From Asanoa ishikariensis (GTDB lineage: Bacteria; Actinomycetota; Actinomycetes; Mycobacteriales; Micromonosporaceae), in contig NZ_FNQB01000001.1 in the NCBI RefSeq assembly GCF_900107455.1, positions 1,984,001-2,048,000 of the forward strand: a stretch of 64,000 nt of DNA, given 5' to 3'. Below are positions 26,654 through 34,599 of this stretch, piece after piece. Made by a program: the position numbers and the translations under genes. Every line of letters begins with the position of its first letter. The stretch's first letter is position 1. The notes beneath the pieces were generated by a model. That model was not told the DNA's origin and did not search any database. It saw only the letters and a program-made list of their open reading frames with translations.

Positions 26654-26899
26654 TCAGAAGCCGCCGGCCAGGTAGCTCAGGACCGCGATGCCGACGACCG
26701 CGGCGCCGGTGACGAGCATGGCCGTGGTCATGCGCGACGGGCCGCGCGCCGCCAGGCGGTAGGCGGCGGCGCCCAGCGCGAGCAGGACACAGAGGCCGAT
26801 GACCAGTTGCCAGAACGAGACGAGCATTCCGAGCAACGCGTCCTCGGCGAGCACGGGGCTCCCGTCGGGCATGACCCACTCTCGCACACCGGCCGTCAC
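26654..26899 (-). CDS. Small membrane protein with two transmembrane helices
   Basis: An 81-residue protein with helices at about 29-50 (SFWQLVIGLCVLLALGAAAY) and 60-79 (MLVTGAAVVGIAVLSYLAG). The start may be GTG at 26899 or ATG at 26872. It follows the sugar-transporter operon after a 28-base gap on the same strand, so it may be cotranscribed. No family is recognised. The 239 bases to its right, up to the methyltransferase stop, hold nothing supported. Confidence 0.5.
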   Translation of the reverse strand: MTAGVREWVMPDGSPVLAEDALLGMLVSFWQLVIGLCVLLALGAAAYRLAARGPSRMTTAMLVTGAAVVGIAVLSYLAGGF

Positions 26900-26927
26900 C
26901 TGCGGCGCGACCTGCGCATCGGTCCGC

Positions 26928-27773
26928 TTACTTCACCGAGCCGCGCATCACTCCGGAGATCACCCAGCGTTGGGCTACCAGGTAGACCAGGACCATGGGG
27001 GCCAGGGCCATCAGGTACGACGCGAACGCCAGGGTGTAGTTCGTGCTGAACTGACCCTGGAAGACGTACTGGACCAGCGGCAGCGTCTGCGCCGACGGCG
27101 ACGACAGCACCACCAGCGGCAGCAGGAAGTCGTTCCAGGCCCACAGGCAGGTCAGAATGCCGACCGTGGCGTTGATCGGCGCTAGCAGCGGGAAGATGAT
27201 CCGCCAGAACGTCGTCCAGACGCTCGCCCCCTCGGTCATCGCCGCCTCTTCCAGCTCCCGCGGTATCGAGTTGAGGTAGCCGACGTAGATGAAGACGTTG
27301 AGCGCGAGCCCGTACACCACGTACAAGAAGATCAATCCGACCTGGTTGTCCATGAACAGCAGCGAGGTCTGCTTCACCACGGGCAGCATGATGATCGGGA
27401 ACGGCACGAACAGCGCCGAGACGAAGTAGAAGAACAGGATTTTGAAGCGGCGCCGGTGCATGTTGCGGCTGATCGCGTACGCCACCATCGAGTTGGTCAC
27501 CAGCGTCAGCACCACCGCGCCCACGGTGATCAGCGCGCTGTTGAGGGCCGCCCGCGGGAAGTTGGTCAGGTCCCAGGCCTCGGCGAAGTTGGCCCACCGC
27601 GGATCGGCGGGCAACCCGAAACCCGACCCGGAAAGCTCGTCGGGGGTCTTCAAAGCCGTGACCACAGCGAAGTAGAGCGGGATCAGCACCGTCAAAGACA
27701 GCACGCACATCAGCGCGGTCAACCACCAGTTGACCTTGAAGGTTTCCCGGCGCGCGAGACCGAACACAGCCAT
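26928..27773 (-). CDS. Carbohydrate ABC transporter permease (MalG type)
   Basis: A 281-residue permease with six hydrophobic helices. The EAA loop is EEAAMTEGASVWTTFWRIIFPLLAP (quoted in part), which contacts the ATPase. It ends with the family-typical AQRWVISGVMRGSVK. It forms a heterodimer with the upstream MalF-type permease in the plasma membrane. ATG 27773 overlaps the MalF stop (TGATG). No ATPase gene is in the cluster; such CUT1 importers commonly borrow a shared MsiK-type ATPase. Confidence 0.93.
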   Translation of the reverse strand: MAVFGLARRETFKVNWWLTALMCVLSLTVLIPLYFAVVTALKTPDELSGSGFGLPADPRWANFAEAWDLTNFPRAALNSALITVGAVVLTLVTNSMVAYAISRNMHRRRFKILFFYFVSALFVPFPIIMLPVVKQTSLLFMDNQVGLIFLYVVYGLALNVFIYVGYLNSIPRELEEAAMTEGASVWTTFWRIIFPLLAPINATVGILTCLWAWNDFLLPLVVLSSPSAQTLPLVQYVFQGQFSTNYTLAFASYLMALAPMVLVYLVAQRWVISGVMRGSVK

Positions 27774-28636
27774 CAGGCCTGCACCTCCCGGCGCATCAGG
27801 ATGCGGAGCTGGAACAGCGAGAACGCCACGATGACGATGAAGAACACCACGGCATTGGCGGTCTGGTACGCGAAGTCGCCGCCCTGGAAGCCGCCCCGGT
27901 AGATGACCAGGGAGATCGACTCTGTCGCGGTGCCCGGCCCGCCGTTGGTCAGCGGGATGATGTGGTCGAACACGTTCAGGAAGTTCTTCAGCGACAGCAC
28001 CATGTTGATCGTGAAGAAGGCGGCGATCAGCGGGAACGTGATCTGCCGGAACTTCCGCCAGGAGCCGGCGCCGTCGATCGACGCCGCCTCGTACAACTCG
28101 GTCGGGATGGTCTGCAGGCCGGCCAGGTAGAGGATCACCGCGAACGCGGTGGCGTTCCACACCGCGAACAGCACGATCGCGAGCCACGCCAGGTCCTCGT
28201 TGGCCAGGATGCTGGTCGAGAACGTCGCACTGCCCAGCTTCTGCCCGAGGTAGGGGACCGTGTAGCTGAACAGGTAGTTGAAGATGTAGCCCACCACGAG
28301 GATGGCCATCACGTTGGGCAGGAAGAAGATCCCGCGCAGCGTGGTGCGGAACTTGATCCGCGCGTTGAGCCCGACCGCGATCGCCAGCGCGATGATGTTG
28401 ACCAGCACGGTCGACAGGAGCGCGAACTGGAACGTGAACAGGTACGAGTCGCGGATCCGCTCGTCGGCGAAGATGTTGGCGTAGTTCTCGAACCCGATGA
28501 AGCTCCAGTCGCCGTAGCCGGCATAGTCGGTGAAGCTGTAGAAGACGCCCTGGAGCACCGGGATCGTGTGGAACACGAAGAACAGCACGAAGGCGGGTAC
28601 GACCATCCAGTAGAAGGTGCGGTTGGTGCGCTGCAT
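27773..28636 (-). CDS. Carbohydrate ABC transporter permease (MalF type)
   Basis: A 287-residue permease with six transmembrane helices, starting VVPAFVLFFVFHTIPVLQG. The EAA loop YEAASIDGAGSWRKFRQITFPLI (partly quoted) and ITNGGPGTATESI-type segments match CUT1 permeases. GAGGAGGCGAC precedes the ATG. It lies nine bases after the binding-protein stop and overlaps the MalG gene, completing the operon. Confidence 0.93.
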   Translation of the reverse strand: MQRTNRTFYWMVVPAFVLFFVFHTIPVLQGVFYSFTDYAGYGDWSFIGFENYANIFADERIRDSYLFTFQFALLSTVLVNIIALAIAVGLNARIKFRTTLRGIFFLPNVMAILVVGYIFNYLFSYTVPYLGQKLGSATFSTSILANEDLAWLAIVLFAVWNATAFAVILYLAGLQTIPTELYEAASIDGAGSWRKFRQITFPLIAAFFTINMVLSLKNFLNVFDHIIPLTNGGPGTATESISLVIYRGGFQGGDFAYQTANAVVFFIVIVAFSLFQLRILMRREVQA

Positions 28637-28645
28637 GTCGCCTCC

Positions 28646-29884
28646 TCAGTTGCGCCGCCGCGCGAACTTGTCCCACTCGTCGTCCAGCGACGCCAGGAAC
28701 GCCGCCCGGTTGCCGTCGATCAGGAACTGTTGGCAGATCTGCGGCAGGGGGATCGCCGGCGGGACCTGGTGGTCGGCGAACCCGGTGACCTGGCCCGCGG
28801 CGAACACGGGCACGAGGTCCTTGAGCGCGTCGTCGGCCGGCTCCAGGCCCTTGAGCGTCGGGACCGCACTCTGTTCGGCCGCGTACGCCTCGACGACCGA
28901 AGGCTGCATCAGGTAGTTGACGAACGTCATCGCGGCGTCCTTCTTCGCCGGGTCGCGCCCGAGCGTGATCGCGACGTCCACACCGGACACGAGCCGGGTG
29001 TCGCCCGCCGAGTCCATCGGCATGGGGAAGACGCCGATGTCGAACGCCGGCTTGAACGTGCGGATCGTCGGGATGGCCCAGCTTCCCTGGAGGTACATGG
29101 CCGTCTTGCCCTCGGCGAACGCCTGGTTGCCGTCGTTGTAGCCGCGCGACAGCTTGTCCTGCTGCGCGTACGAGAAGAGCTGTTGGAACCGTTCCGCGAC
29201 CGTGCCGTAGCCGGCGGCGAAGCTCGTGTCGCCGGCCCGCAGCCGCTCCCAGAAGTCGTCCGGCGGCAGGTTGGCCGCGAGCACGTTGAACGAGGGCAGC
29301 GCCGTCCAGGAGTCCTTGAGGGTCGCGTAGAACGGGGTGACCCCGGCCGCCTTGAACGTCTCCGCGGCGGTGATCAGCTCCGGCCAGGTGGTCGGGACCC
29401 GCACGTCGTACCGCGCGAAGAGGTCCTTGTTGTAGATCACGCCGTTGGCGTTGTTGGCGAACGGCAGTCCGTTGACCTCGCCCGGCCCGCCGGTGCCGAG
29501 CGCGTTGATGATGTCGAGGATGGCCGGCGTGACGGTGCCGGTGACCGCTTCGCCGGAGAAGTCGTAGAACACGCCGGCGCGGGCGAGCTCGCCGAACGAC
29601 GCGTTGGCGTTGAGCGTCAGGACGTCGGGGATGTCGTCACGGACCAGCCGGGTGCGGATCGCGGTGTCGGCGTCGGGCACGTGGTTCTGCACGACGTGGA
29701 TGTCGGGGTGCAGCCGCTCGAAGTCGGCGATCAGCTTGTCGAACGTCTGGATCGCCTCGGGCTTGAACTGGAAGAAGTCGAGCGAGGTGCGGCCGTCGTC
29801 GTCGCCGAACACGCCGCAACCGCCGAGCAGGGCGACGGTGACGAGACAGGCGACGGCGCGGTTGATGCGGCGGGCCATGGGCAC
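28646..29884 (-). CDS. Extracellular sugar-binding lipoprotein
   Basis: A 412-residue family-1 binding protein. The lipobox VALLGGC near residue 23 marks a lipoprotein anchored outside the membrane. The body shows GLPFANNANGVIYNKDLF, GKTAMYLQGSWAIPTI and KDAAMTFVNYLMQP, typical of CUT1 oligosaccharide receptors. GGAGG lies four bases before GTG 29884 and ten before ATG 29878, so either start works. It heads the importer operon, divergent from a ROK repressor with a palindrome between them. Confidence 0.92.
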   Translation of the reverse strand: MPMARRINRAVACLVTVALLGGCGVFGDDDGRTSLDFFQFKPEAIQTFDKLIADFERLHPDIHVVQNHVPDADTAIRTRLVRDDIPDVLTLNANASFGELARAGVFYDFSGEAVTGTVTPAILDIINALGTGGPGEVNGLPFANNANGVIYNKDLFARYDVRVPTTWPELITAAETFKAAGVTPFYATLKDSWTALPSFNVLAANLPPDDFWERLRAGDTSFAAGYGTVAERFQQLFSYAQQDKLSRGYNDGNQAFAEGKTAMYLQGSWAIPTIRTFKPAFDIGVFPMPMDSAGDTRLVSGVDVAITLGRDPAKKDAAMTFVNYLMQPSVVEAYAAEQSAVPTLKGLEPADDALKDLVPVFAAGQVTGFADHQVPPAIPLPQICQQFLIDGNRAAFLASLDDEWDKFARRRN

Positions 29885-29917
29885 ACCACCTCCGGGATAG
29901 TGACGGGCGTCACCATT

Positions 29918-29944
29918 GAGTTACTTCTACGCTGCAAGTAACTC
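29918..29944. promoter_or_regulatory. Perfect operator palindrome, ROK/sugar operon
   Basis: GAGTTACTT and AAGTAACTC are perfect 9-base inverted arms around a 9-base spacer in the divergent promoter region. A ROK repressor encoded just to the right is the obvious ligand. Binding would control the sugar importer and the repressor itself. Confidence 0.65.
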
Positions 29945-30039
29945 CGGGGTCAACCCCTGTCGATATGCCGGAAGTGGCGGATCAGGCGGGCTCATAAGTT
30001 TGAATGCACAAATAACTGACCGGCTGGCATCATGACCGG

Positions 30040-31203
30040 GTGCTCAACGGTTCAACCGGCTGGCCGTCGCTGACGCCCGCGACCCGCACCGCCGCCGTCG
30101 AGTTGCTCCGGCACGGCCCCCTGTCGCGTTCCGCATTGGCCCGCCGGCTCGGCCTCTCCGCCGGCAGCGTGACCCGGCTGGTCACGCCCCTGCTGGCCGG
30201 CGGCCTGGTCGTGCCGGTCGGGCCGGGCCGCGACGGCGGCATCGGCCGGCCGTCCACCCCGCTCGACGTGGTCGCCGCCGGTCACCGCTTCGCCGGGGTC
30301 AAACTCACCGCATCACACGGGTACGCCGTGCTGGCCGATCTGCGTTCCACGGTGCTGGCCAAGGTGGACGGTCCGCTGCGGGGCAAGTCGCCGGCCGAGG
30401 TCGTGGCCAGCGTGGCCGACCTGGTCTCCCGCGTCGCCGGCGACGCGCCGCTGGCCGGCGTCGGGGTCAGCCTCGGAGGCCGGGCCGCCGACCACCGGAT
30501 CGTGACCGCGGCCCCCTATCTGGGCTGGGCCGGTCCGGTCGACCTCGGCGGGCTGGTCACCGCCGCGACGGGTGCGCCCACCGTGGTCGACAACGACGTG
30601 CTGGCCCTGGCCCGGGCGACGCACTGGTTCGGCGCGGCCCGCGGCGCCGACCGGTTCGCGCTGGTCACGGTCGGCGTGGGGATCGGCTACGGCCTGGTCG
30701 TGCACGACCGCCTGGTGGACAGCGACGACGCCGGCGTCGGCCTCGTCGCCCACCTCTGCCTCGACCCGCTCGGCCCGCTCTGTGCCCGCGGCCACCGGGG
30801 CTGCGCCGAGGCGATGCTGGCCAGCGGCAAGATCCGGGACGCGGTCGCGGTCGGCCGGGGCGGTGTCAGCACGTACGCCGAATGCCTGGACCTGGCCTCC
30901 GCGGGTGACCCCGTGGCCGTGCGCGTGGTCGACGACGCCGGGCGGGCGCTGGGGCGACTGGTCGCGATGATCGCCAACCTGACCATGGTGCCGACGGTGG
31001 TGCTCTCCGGCGACGGGGTCGAGTTGGCGTCGGTGGCGTCGGACGCGCTCGCCGCGGGTCTGGCCGCTGACCGCGACCCGGCCGCCGACCCGGTGCGGGT
31101 GGAGATCCACCCCGGCGGGTTCGACGAGTGGGCCAGGGGTGCCGCGGTCACCGCCATCCAGTCGTATACGACTCCTCGGGGCAGCGCAATGATGCACCGT
31201 TAG
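30040..31203 (+). CDS. ROK-family transcriptional repressor
   Basis: A 387-residue regulator. An N-terminal winged helix (GPLSRSALARRLGLSAGSVTRLV, partly quoted) is fused to a ROK sugar-kinase-like domain with GVGVSLGG, VVDNDVLALA and VTVGVGIGYGLVV. The zinc motif region reads HLCLDPLGPLCARGHRGCAEAM. ROK repressors release DNA on sugar binding. It is divergent from the CUT1 importer and separated from it by the palindrome, so it almost certainly regulates that operon. GTG start, with weak ribosome-binding sequence. Confidence 0.9.
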   Translation: MLNGSTGWPSLTPATRTAAVELLRHGPLSRSALARRLGLSAGSVTRLVTPLLAGGLVVPVGPGRDGGIGRPSTPLDVVAAGHRFAGVKLTASHGYAVLADLRSTVLAKVDGPLRGKSPAEVVASVADLVSRVAGDAPLAGVGVSLGGRAADHRIVTAAPYLGWAGPVDLGGLVTAATGAPTVVDNDVLALARATHWFGAARGADRFALVTVGVGIGYGLVVHDRLVDSDDAGVGLVAHLCLDPLGPLCARGHRGCAEAMLASGKIRDAVAVGRGGVSTYAECLDLASAGDPVAVRVVDDAGRALGRLVAMIANLTMVPTVVLSGDGVELASVASDALAAGLAADRDPAADPVRVEIHPGGFDEWARGAAVTAIQSYTTPRGSAMMHR

Positions 31204-31251
31204 TGCATAGTGGACGCCTACGGCGTTGCGGGTCCGAGCGGAGGATGTGAC

Positions 31252-32067
31252 GTGGTCGAGGCTCCACCAGATCGTGGATCGAAGCCGGCCACAGCGGCCC
31301 GGATCTACGACTACATCCTGGGCGGCACCTTCAACTTCCCGGCCGACCAGCAGGCCGGCCAGAAGATGATCGAGATGTTCCCGATGGTGCGGTCCGCTGC
31401 CCGCGACAACCGGGCCTTCCTGCGCCGGGCGGCGCGGCACGTCGCCAACGCCGGGTTGACCCAGTTCCTCGACATCGGTTCGGGCATCCCCACCGAGGGC
31501 AACGTCCACGACGTGGTGCAGCAGGTCACCCCCGGCGCCAAAGTGGTCTACGTCGACATCGACCCGGTGGCGGTGTCGGAGAGCCTCGACCTGCTGAGGA
31601 ACAACGCCGACGCCACGGCGATCAACGCCGACCTGCGCGACCCGAAATCGATCCTCGACCACCCGCAGGTGCGGGAGACGATCGACTTCGACCGGCCGGT
31701 CGGCCTGCTGTTGTGCGCGGTGCTGCACTTCGTGCCCGACGACGAGGTCGCGTTCGGCGTCGTCCGCACCCTGCTCGAAGCCCTGCCGTCCGGCAGCCAC
31801 CTGGTGGTGTCACACGGTTCGATCGAGGGCATGCCCGAGCGCGCGACGCAACTCGAAGACGCCAAGGACCTCTACAAGCGCAACACCTCGAGCCAGCTCT
31901 TCCCGCGTACGCGCGACGAGGTCACGCGGTTCTTCGAGGGCCTCGAGCTCGCTTCGCCGGGCGTGGTGTGGGTGCCGCAGTGGCGCCCGGATCCGGCGGA
32001 CCCGAGCAACTTCGAGGACACTCCGTCTCAGAGCGCCTCGGTCGGAGGCGTCGGCCGGCTGCCCTGA
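31252..32067 (+). CDS. DUF574 (Methyltransf_19) SAM-dependent methyltransferase
   Basis: A 271-residue protein of the actinobacterial family PF04672. The signature SKPATAARIYDYILGGTFNF lies at the N terminus, followed by FLDIGSGIPTEGNVHDVV (cofactor binding) and VVYVDIDPVAVSES. A later LLLCAVLHFVPDDE is typical. Function of the family is unknown; members are numerous in Streptomyces-like genomes. GTG 31252 with GGAGG eight bases upstream was chosen over GTG 31210. The 3' end overlaps the convergent exporter permease by 40 bases. Confidence 0.88.
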   Translation: MVEAPPDRGSKPATAARIYDYILGGTFNFPADQQAGQKMIEMFPMVRSAARDNRAFLRRAARHVANAGLTQFLDIGSGIPTEGNVHDVVQQVTPGAKVVYVDIDPVAVSESLDLLRNNADATAINADLRDPKSILDHPQVRETIDFDRPVGLLLCAVLHFVPDDEVAFGVVRTLLEALPSGSHLVVSHGSIEGMPERATQLEDAKDLYKRNTSSQLFPRTRDEVTRFFEGLELASPGVVWVPQWRPDPADPSNFEDTPSQSASVGGVGRLP

Positions 32068-33800
32068 CGCTTCGTGCGCTTCGGCAGGACCAGCCAGGTG
32101 CCGCCGGCGTACATCGCCACCCCGAGCACGGCGAAGCCGATCGCGACCGGATAGCGCAGCCCCGGCGACACGTAGGTGGCCAGGAACCACGACTGCCGCG
32201 TCATGCCGTTGGCCACGAAGACGGCCGCGACGACGCCCTGTGGGAACAGCGGGATCGCGCCGAAACCGAAGCACCACCAGGCGATCGCCTTGCGCCCGGT
32301 GGGTAGCTGGTCGAAGCGCGTCTGGATGGACCTGGCGCCGGTCGCCTTGCGGCCCGTGCGCATCTCGTTGAGCAGCTCCGGCCCGTGGCTGTGCAGCCGT
32401 CGCTCGGCCAGGGCGCCGAAACCCCACCAGCTCAGCAGCCCGGTCGCGACGCCGATCGCCGGGCCGGCCCAGCCGAACCACTGTGCGGCCAGCGCCGCGG
32501 GCACGGCGGTGGCGGCCACGGCGGCGAGGGCCGCGTACGCCTGACCGGTCAGCCCGCCGTCGTCCTCGCTCGTCCGCAGCGGGTTGTTGGCCCGGCGGTG
32601 CGGGTCGGTGCCGGGCACCAGACCGTACACGGAGATCAACGGCACGAGGCCGACCGCGCCGCCCAGCAGGGCCGGCAGCAGAGCCAGGATCAGCGGCCAG
32701 GGACCACCCGTGATCGCGGTGCACACCACGGTCAGCACGATCGCGATCGGCGCGTGCACCGAAAGCCACGCGAGCTGCCGGCCGCGCACGTCGCGGGCGC
32801 CCGGGGTCATCAGGGTCAGCCAGAGGGCGGTGCCGTCGGTGCCGTACATGTTGGCGGCCAGCCCCGCGGCCATCACGACGAAGATCGGCCCCGCGTACGG
32901 CAGCATGCCGTTCCACCCGATCAGCAGGGGGCTGGCCGCGAAGCCGACGCCGTACGCCAGCGCGAAGGTGAGTTGGTAGTTCCGGACCAGGTCGCGTGAC
33001 CAGGTGCGCAGCTCCTTGGCGACGATCGCGCCGCCGGGAGAGGCGGCCCGGATCGGGCGGCGGCCGCTGCCGGACGTCCGGGTGGCGCCCAGCCGCCTCG
33101 TCAGCAGCGCGGCCCACGCACCCAACAGCACCAGCACCAGGGCGACCAGGGCGGGAATGGCCCACCACACGCCGCGTACGGCCAGCAGCCCCCAGCCGGA
33201 CGGCAGATAGGCGACCGCCGTCGGGATGCCGGTCTGACCCAGGGCCCAGAAGACCACCCAGATCTGGCCGAGGCCGGCCAGGATCGTCCCGTTGACCAGG
33301 CCGGTCCCGATCGCGCCGAGCCGGCTGCGCAGGCCCAGGCCCACCAGTGCGACGCCCACTTTGGACAGTAGGACGAACACCGCGAGCTGGAGCAGCATCG
33401 CCGGCACCGCGACCAGCGCGTTGCCGGGACCGAGCCGGACGCCGGCGATCACCAGCCCGGTCAGCGCGACGATGCTGACGAGCGGGGCGAGGCCCACGAA
33501 CGCGGCGAACAGGAGGCCGGTGGCCAGCTCGCGGGGTTTCAGGCCGAGCAGGGAGAAGTACTCCGGCCGCAGGGTCTCGTCGCCCCCGCCCATGAAGACC
33601 GGGCCGAGGAGCCAACCGAGCAACCACACCGCGTACGCCGCGGCCAGCAGGTCGAGGTCGCCGAAGGCAAGGTAGAGCGTGCCGCCGGCGAGCACCGCGC
33701 CCAGAGCCGCGCCGGTGCCGGCAAGCTGGGCCCGCGTCCCGCGCAGGGAGTGCCGGAGCGCCGCGACCTTCATCGCGGCCATCGTCACCGCGACAGCCAT
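32028..33800 (-). CDS. ABC-2-type transporter permease, large
   Basis: A 590-residue polytopic membrane protein with about twelve hydrophobic segments, from GTGAALGAVLAGGTLYLAF to the last helix before KRTKRQGS. It is the membrane partner of the ATPase encoded upstream with a 16-base overlap, making a two-gene exporter. The substrate is unknown. ATG 33800 gives MAVAVTMAAMKVAALRHSLRG. Twice the size of simple ABC-2 permeases, it contains two permease-like halves. Confidence 0.85.
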   Translation of the reverse strand: MAVAVTMAAMKVAALRHSLRGTRAQLAGTGAALGAVLAGGTLYLAFGDLDLLAAAYAVWLLGWLLGPVFMGGGDETLRPEYFSLLGLKPRELATGLLFAAFVGLAPLVSIVALTGLVIAGVRLGPGNALVAVPAMLLQLAVFVLLSKVGVALVGLGLRSRLGAIGTGLVNGTILAGLGQIWVVFWALGQTGIPTAVAYLPSGWGLLAVRGVWWAIPALVALVLVLLGAWAALLTRRLGATRTSGSGRRPIRAASPGGAIVAKELRTWSRDLVRNYQLTFALAYGVGFAASPLLIGWNGMLPYAGPIFVVMAAGLAANMYGTDGTALWLTLMTPGARDVRGRQLAWLSVHAPIAIVLTVVCTAITGGPWPLILALLPALLGGAVGLVPLISVYGLVPGTDPHRRANNPLRTSEDDGGLTGQAYAALAAVAATAVPAALAAQWFGWAGPAIGVATGLLSWWGFGALAERRLHSHGPELLNEMRTGRKATGARSIQTRFDQLPTGRKAIAWWCFGFGAIPLFPQGVVAAVFVANGMTRQSWFLATYVSPGLRYPVAIGFAVLGVAMYAGGTWLVLPKRTKRQGSRPTPPTEAL

Positions 33801-34546
33801 GACAGCTCCTTCACGCCGCCGTCCTCGTCGCCGACCAGCGCGACGAAGGTGTCCTCGAGCGAGCGCTCGCCGCGCACCTCGTCCAGCGTGCCGGCGGCGG
33901 CCACCGTGCCCTGGTCGATCACCGCCACGTGGTCGCAGAGCTGCTCCACCAGCGCCATCACGTGGCTGGACAGCACGACCGAGCCGCCACCCACGACGAA
34001 ACCGCGGAGAATCGTCTTTATCGTGGCGGCGGACACCGGGTCGACGGCCTCGAACGGCTCGTCGAGAACCAGCAGCCGCGGCGCGTGCAGCAGCGCGGTG
34101 GCCAGGCCGATCTTCTTGCGCATGCCCGTCGAGTACTCGATGACCAGCGTCTGGTCGGCGCCGTCGAGCTCGAGCACGGCCAACAGCTCGTCGGTGCGCC
34201 CGACCACGACGTCACGGGGCAGGCCACGCAGCAGGCCCAGGTACGTGAGCACCTCGCGCCCGGTCAGCCGCTCCGGCATCGCCAGCCCGTCGGGCAGCAC
34301 CCCGACCAGCGCCTTGGCCCGGTCGGGCGCGGACCAGACGTCTTCGCCGAAGATCCGGGCACTGCCGCTGTCGGGGCGCAACAGCCCGACCGCCATCGAC
34401 AGCGTCGTCGTCTTGCCGGCGCCGTTCTGGCCGACGAGCCCGAAGAAGGATCCTTGAGGAACGCGCAGATCGATCGCGTCGACGGCGAGCTTTTCGCCGA
34501 ACCGCTTGGTCAACCCGTCGATCTCCAGCGCTGGCGTCATGGCCAA
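33785..34546 (-). CDS. ABC transporter ATP-binding protein
   Basis: A 253-residue ATPase with Walker A GQNGAGKT (39-46), a signature-like YSTGMRKKIGLA, Walker B LLVLDEPFEAVDP, and the H-loop His in VVLSSHVMALVEQ. The canonical LSGGQ is replaced by STGMR, common in CcmA/YxlF-type exporters. It powers the large permease encoded immediately downstream. The start ATG lies at 34546 or 34540 (M1 and M3). Confidence 0.92.
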   Translation of the reverse strand: MAMTPALEIDGLTKRFGEKLAVDAIDLRVPQGSFFGLVGQNGAGKTTTLSMAVGLLRPDSGSARIFGEDVWSAPDRAKALVGVLPDGLAMPERLTGREVLTYLGLLRGLPRDVVVGRTDELLAVLELDGADQTLVIEYSTGMRKKIGLATALLHAPRLLVLDEPFEAVDPVSAATIKTILRGFVVGGGSVVLSSHVMALVEQLCDHVAVIDQGTVAAAGTLDEVRGERSLEDTFVALVGDEDGGVKELSWLSR

Positions 34547-34599
34547 AGGTGTACCGGACCAAGGGGTTGATTACCAGGGGTGTCTCATGTGGCCAGTGG

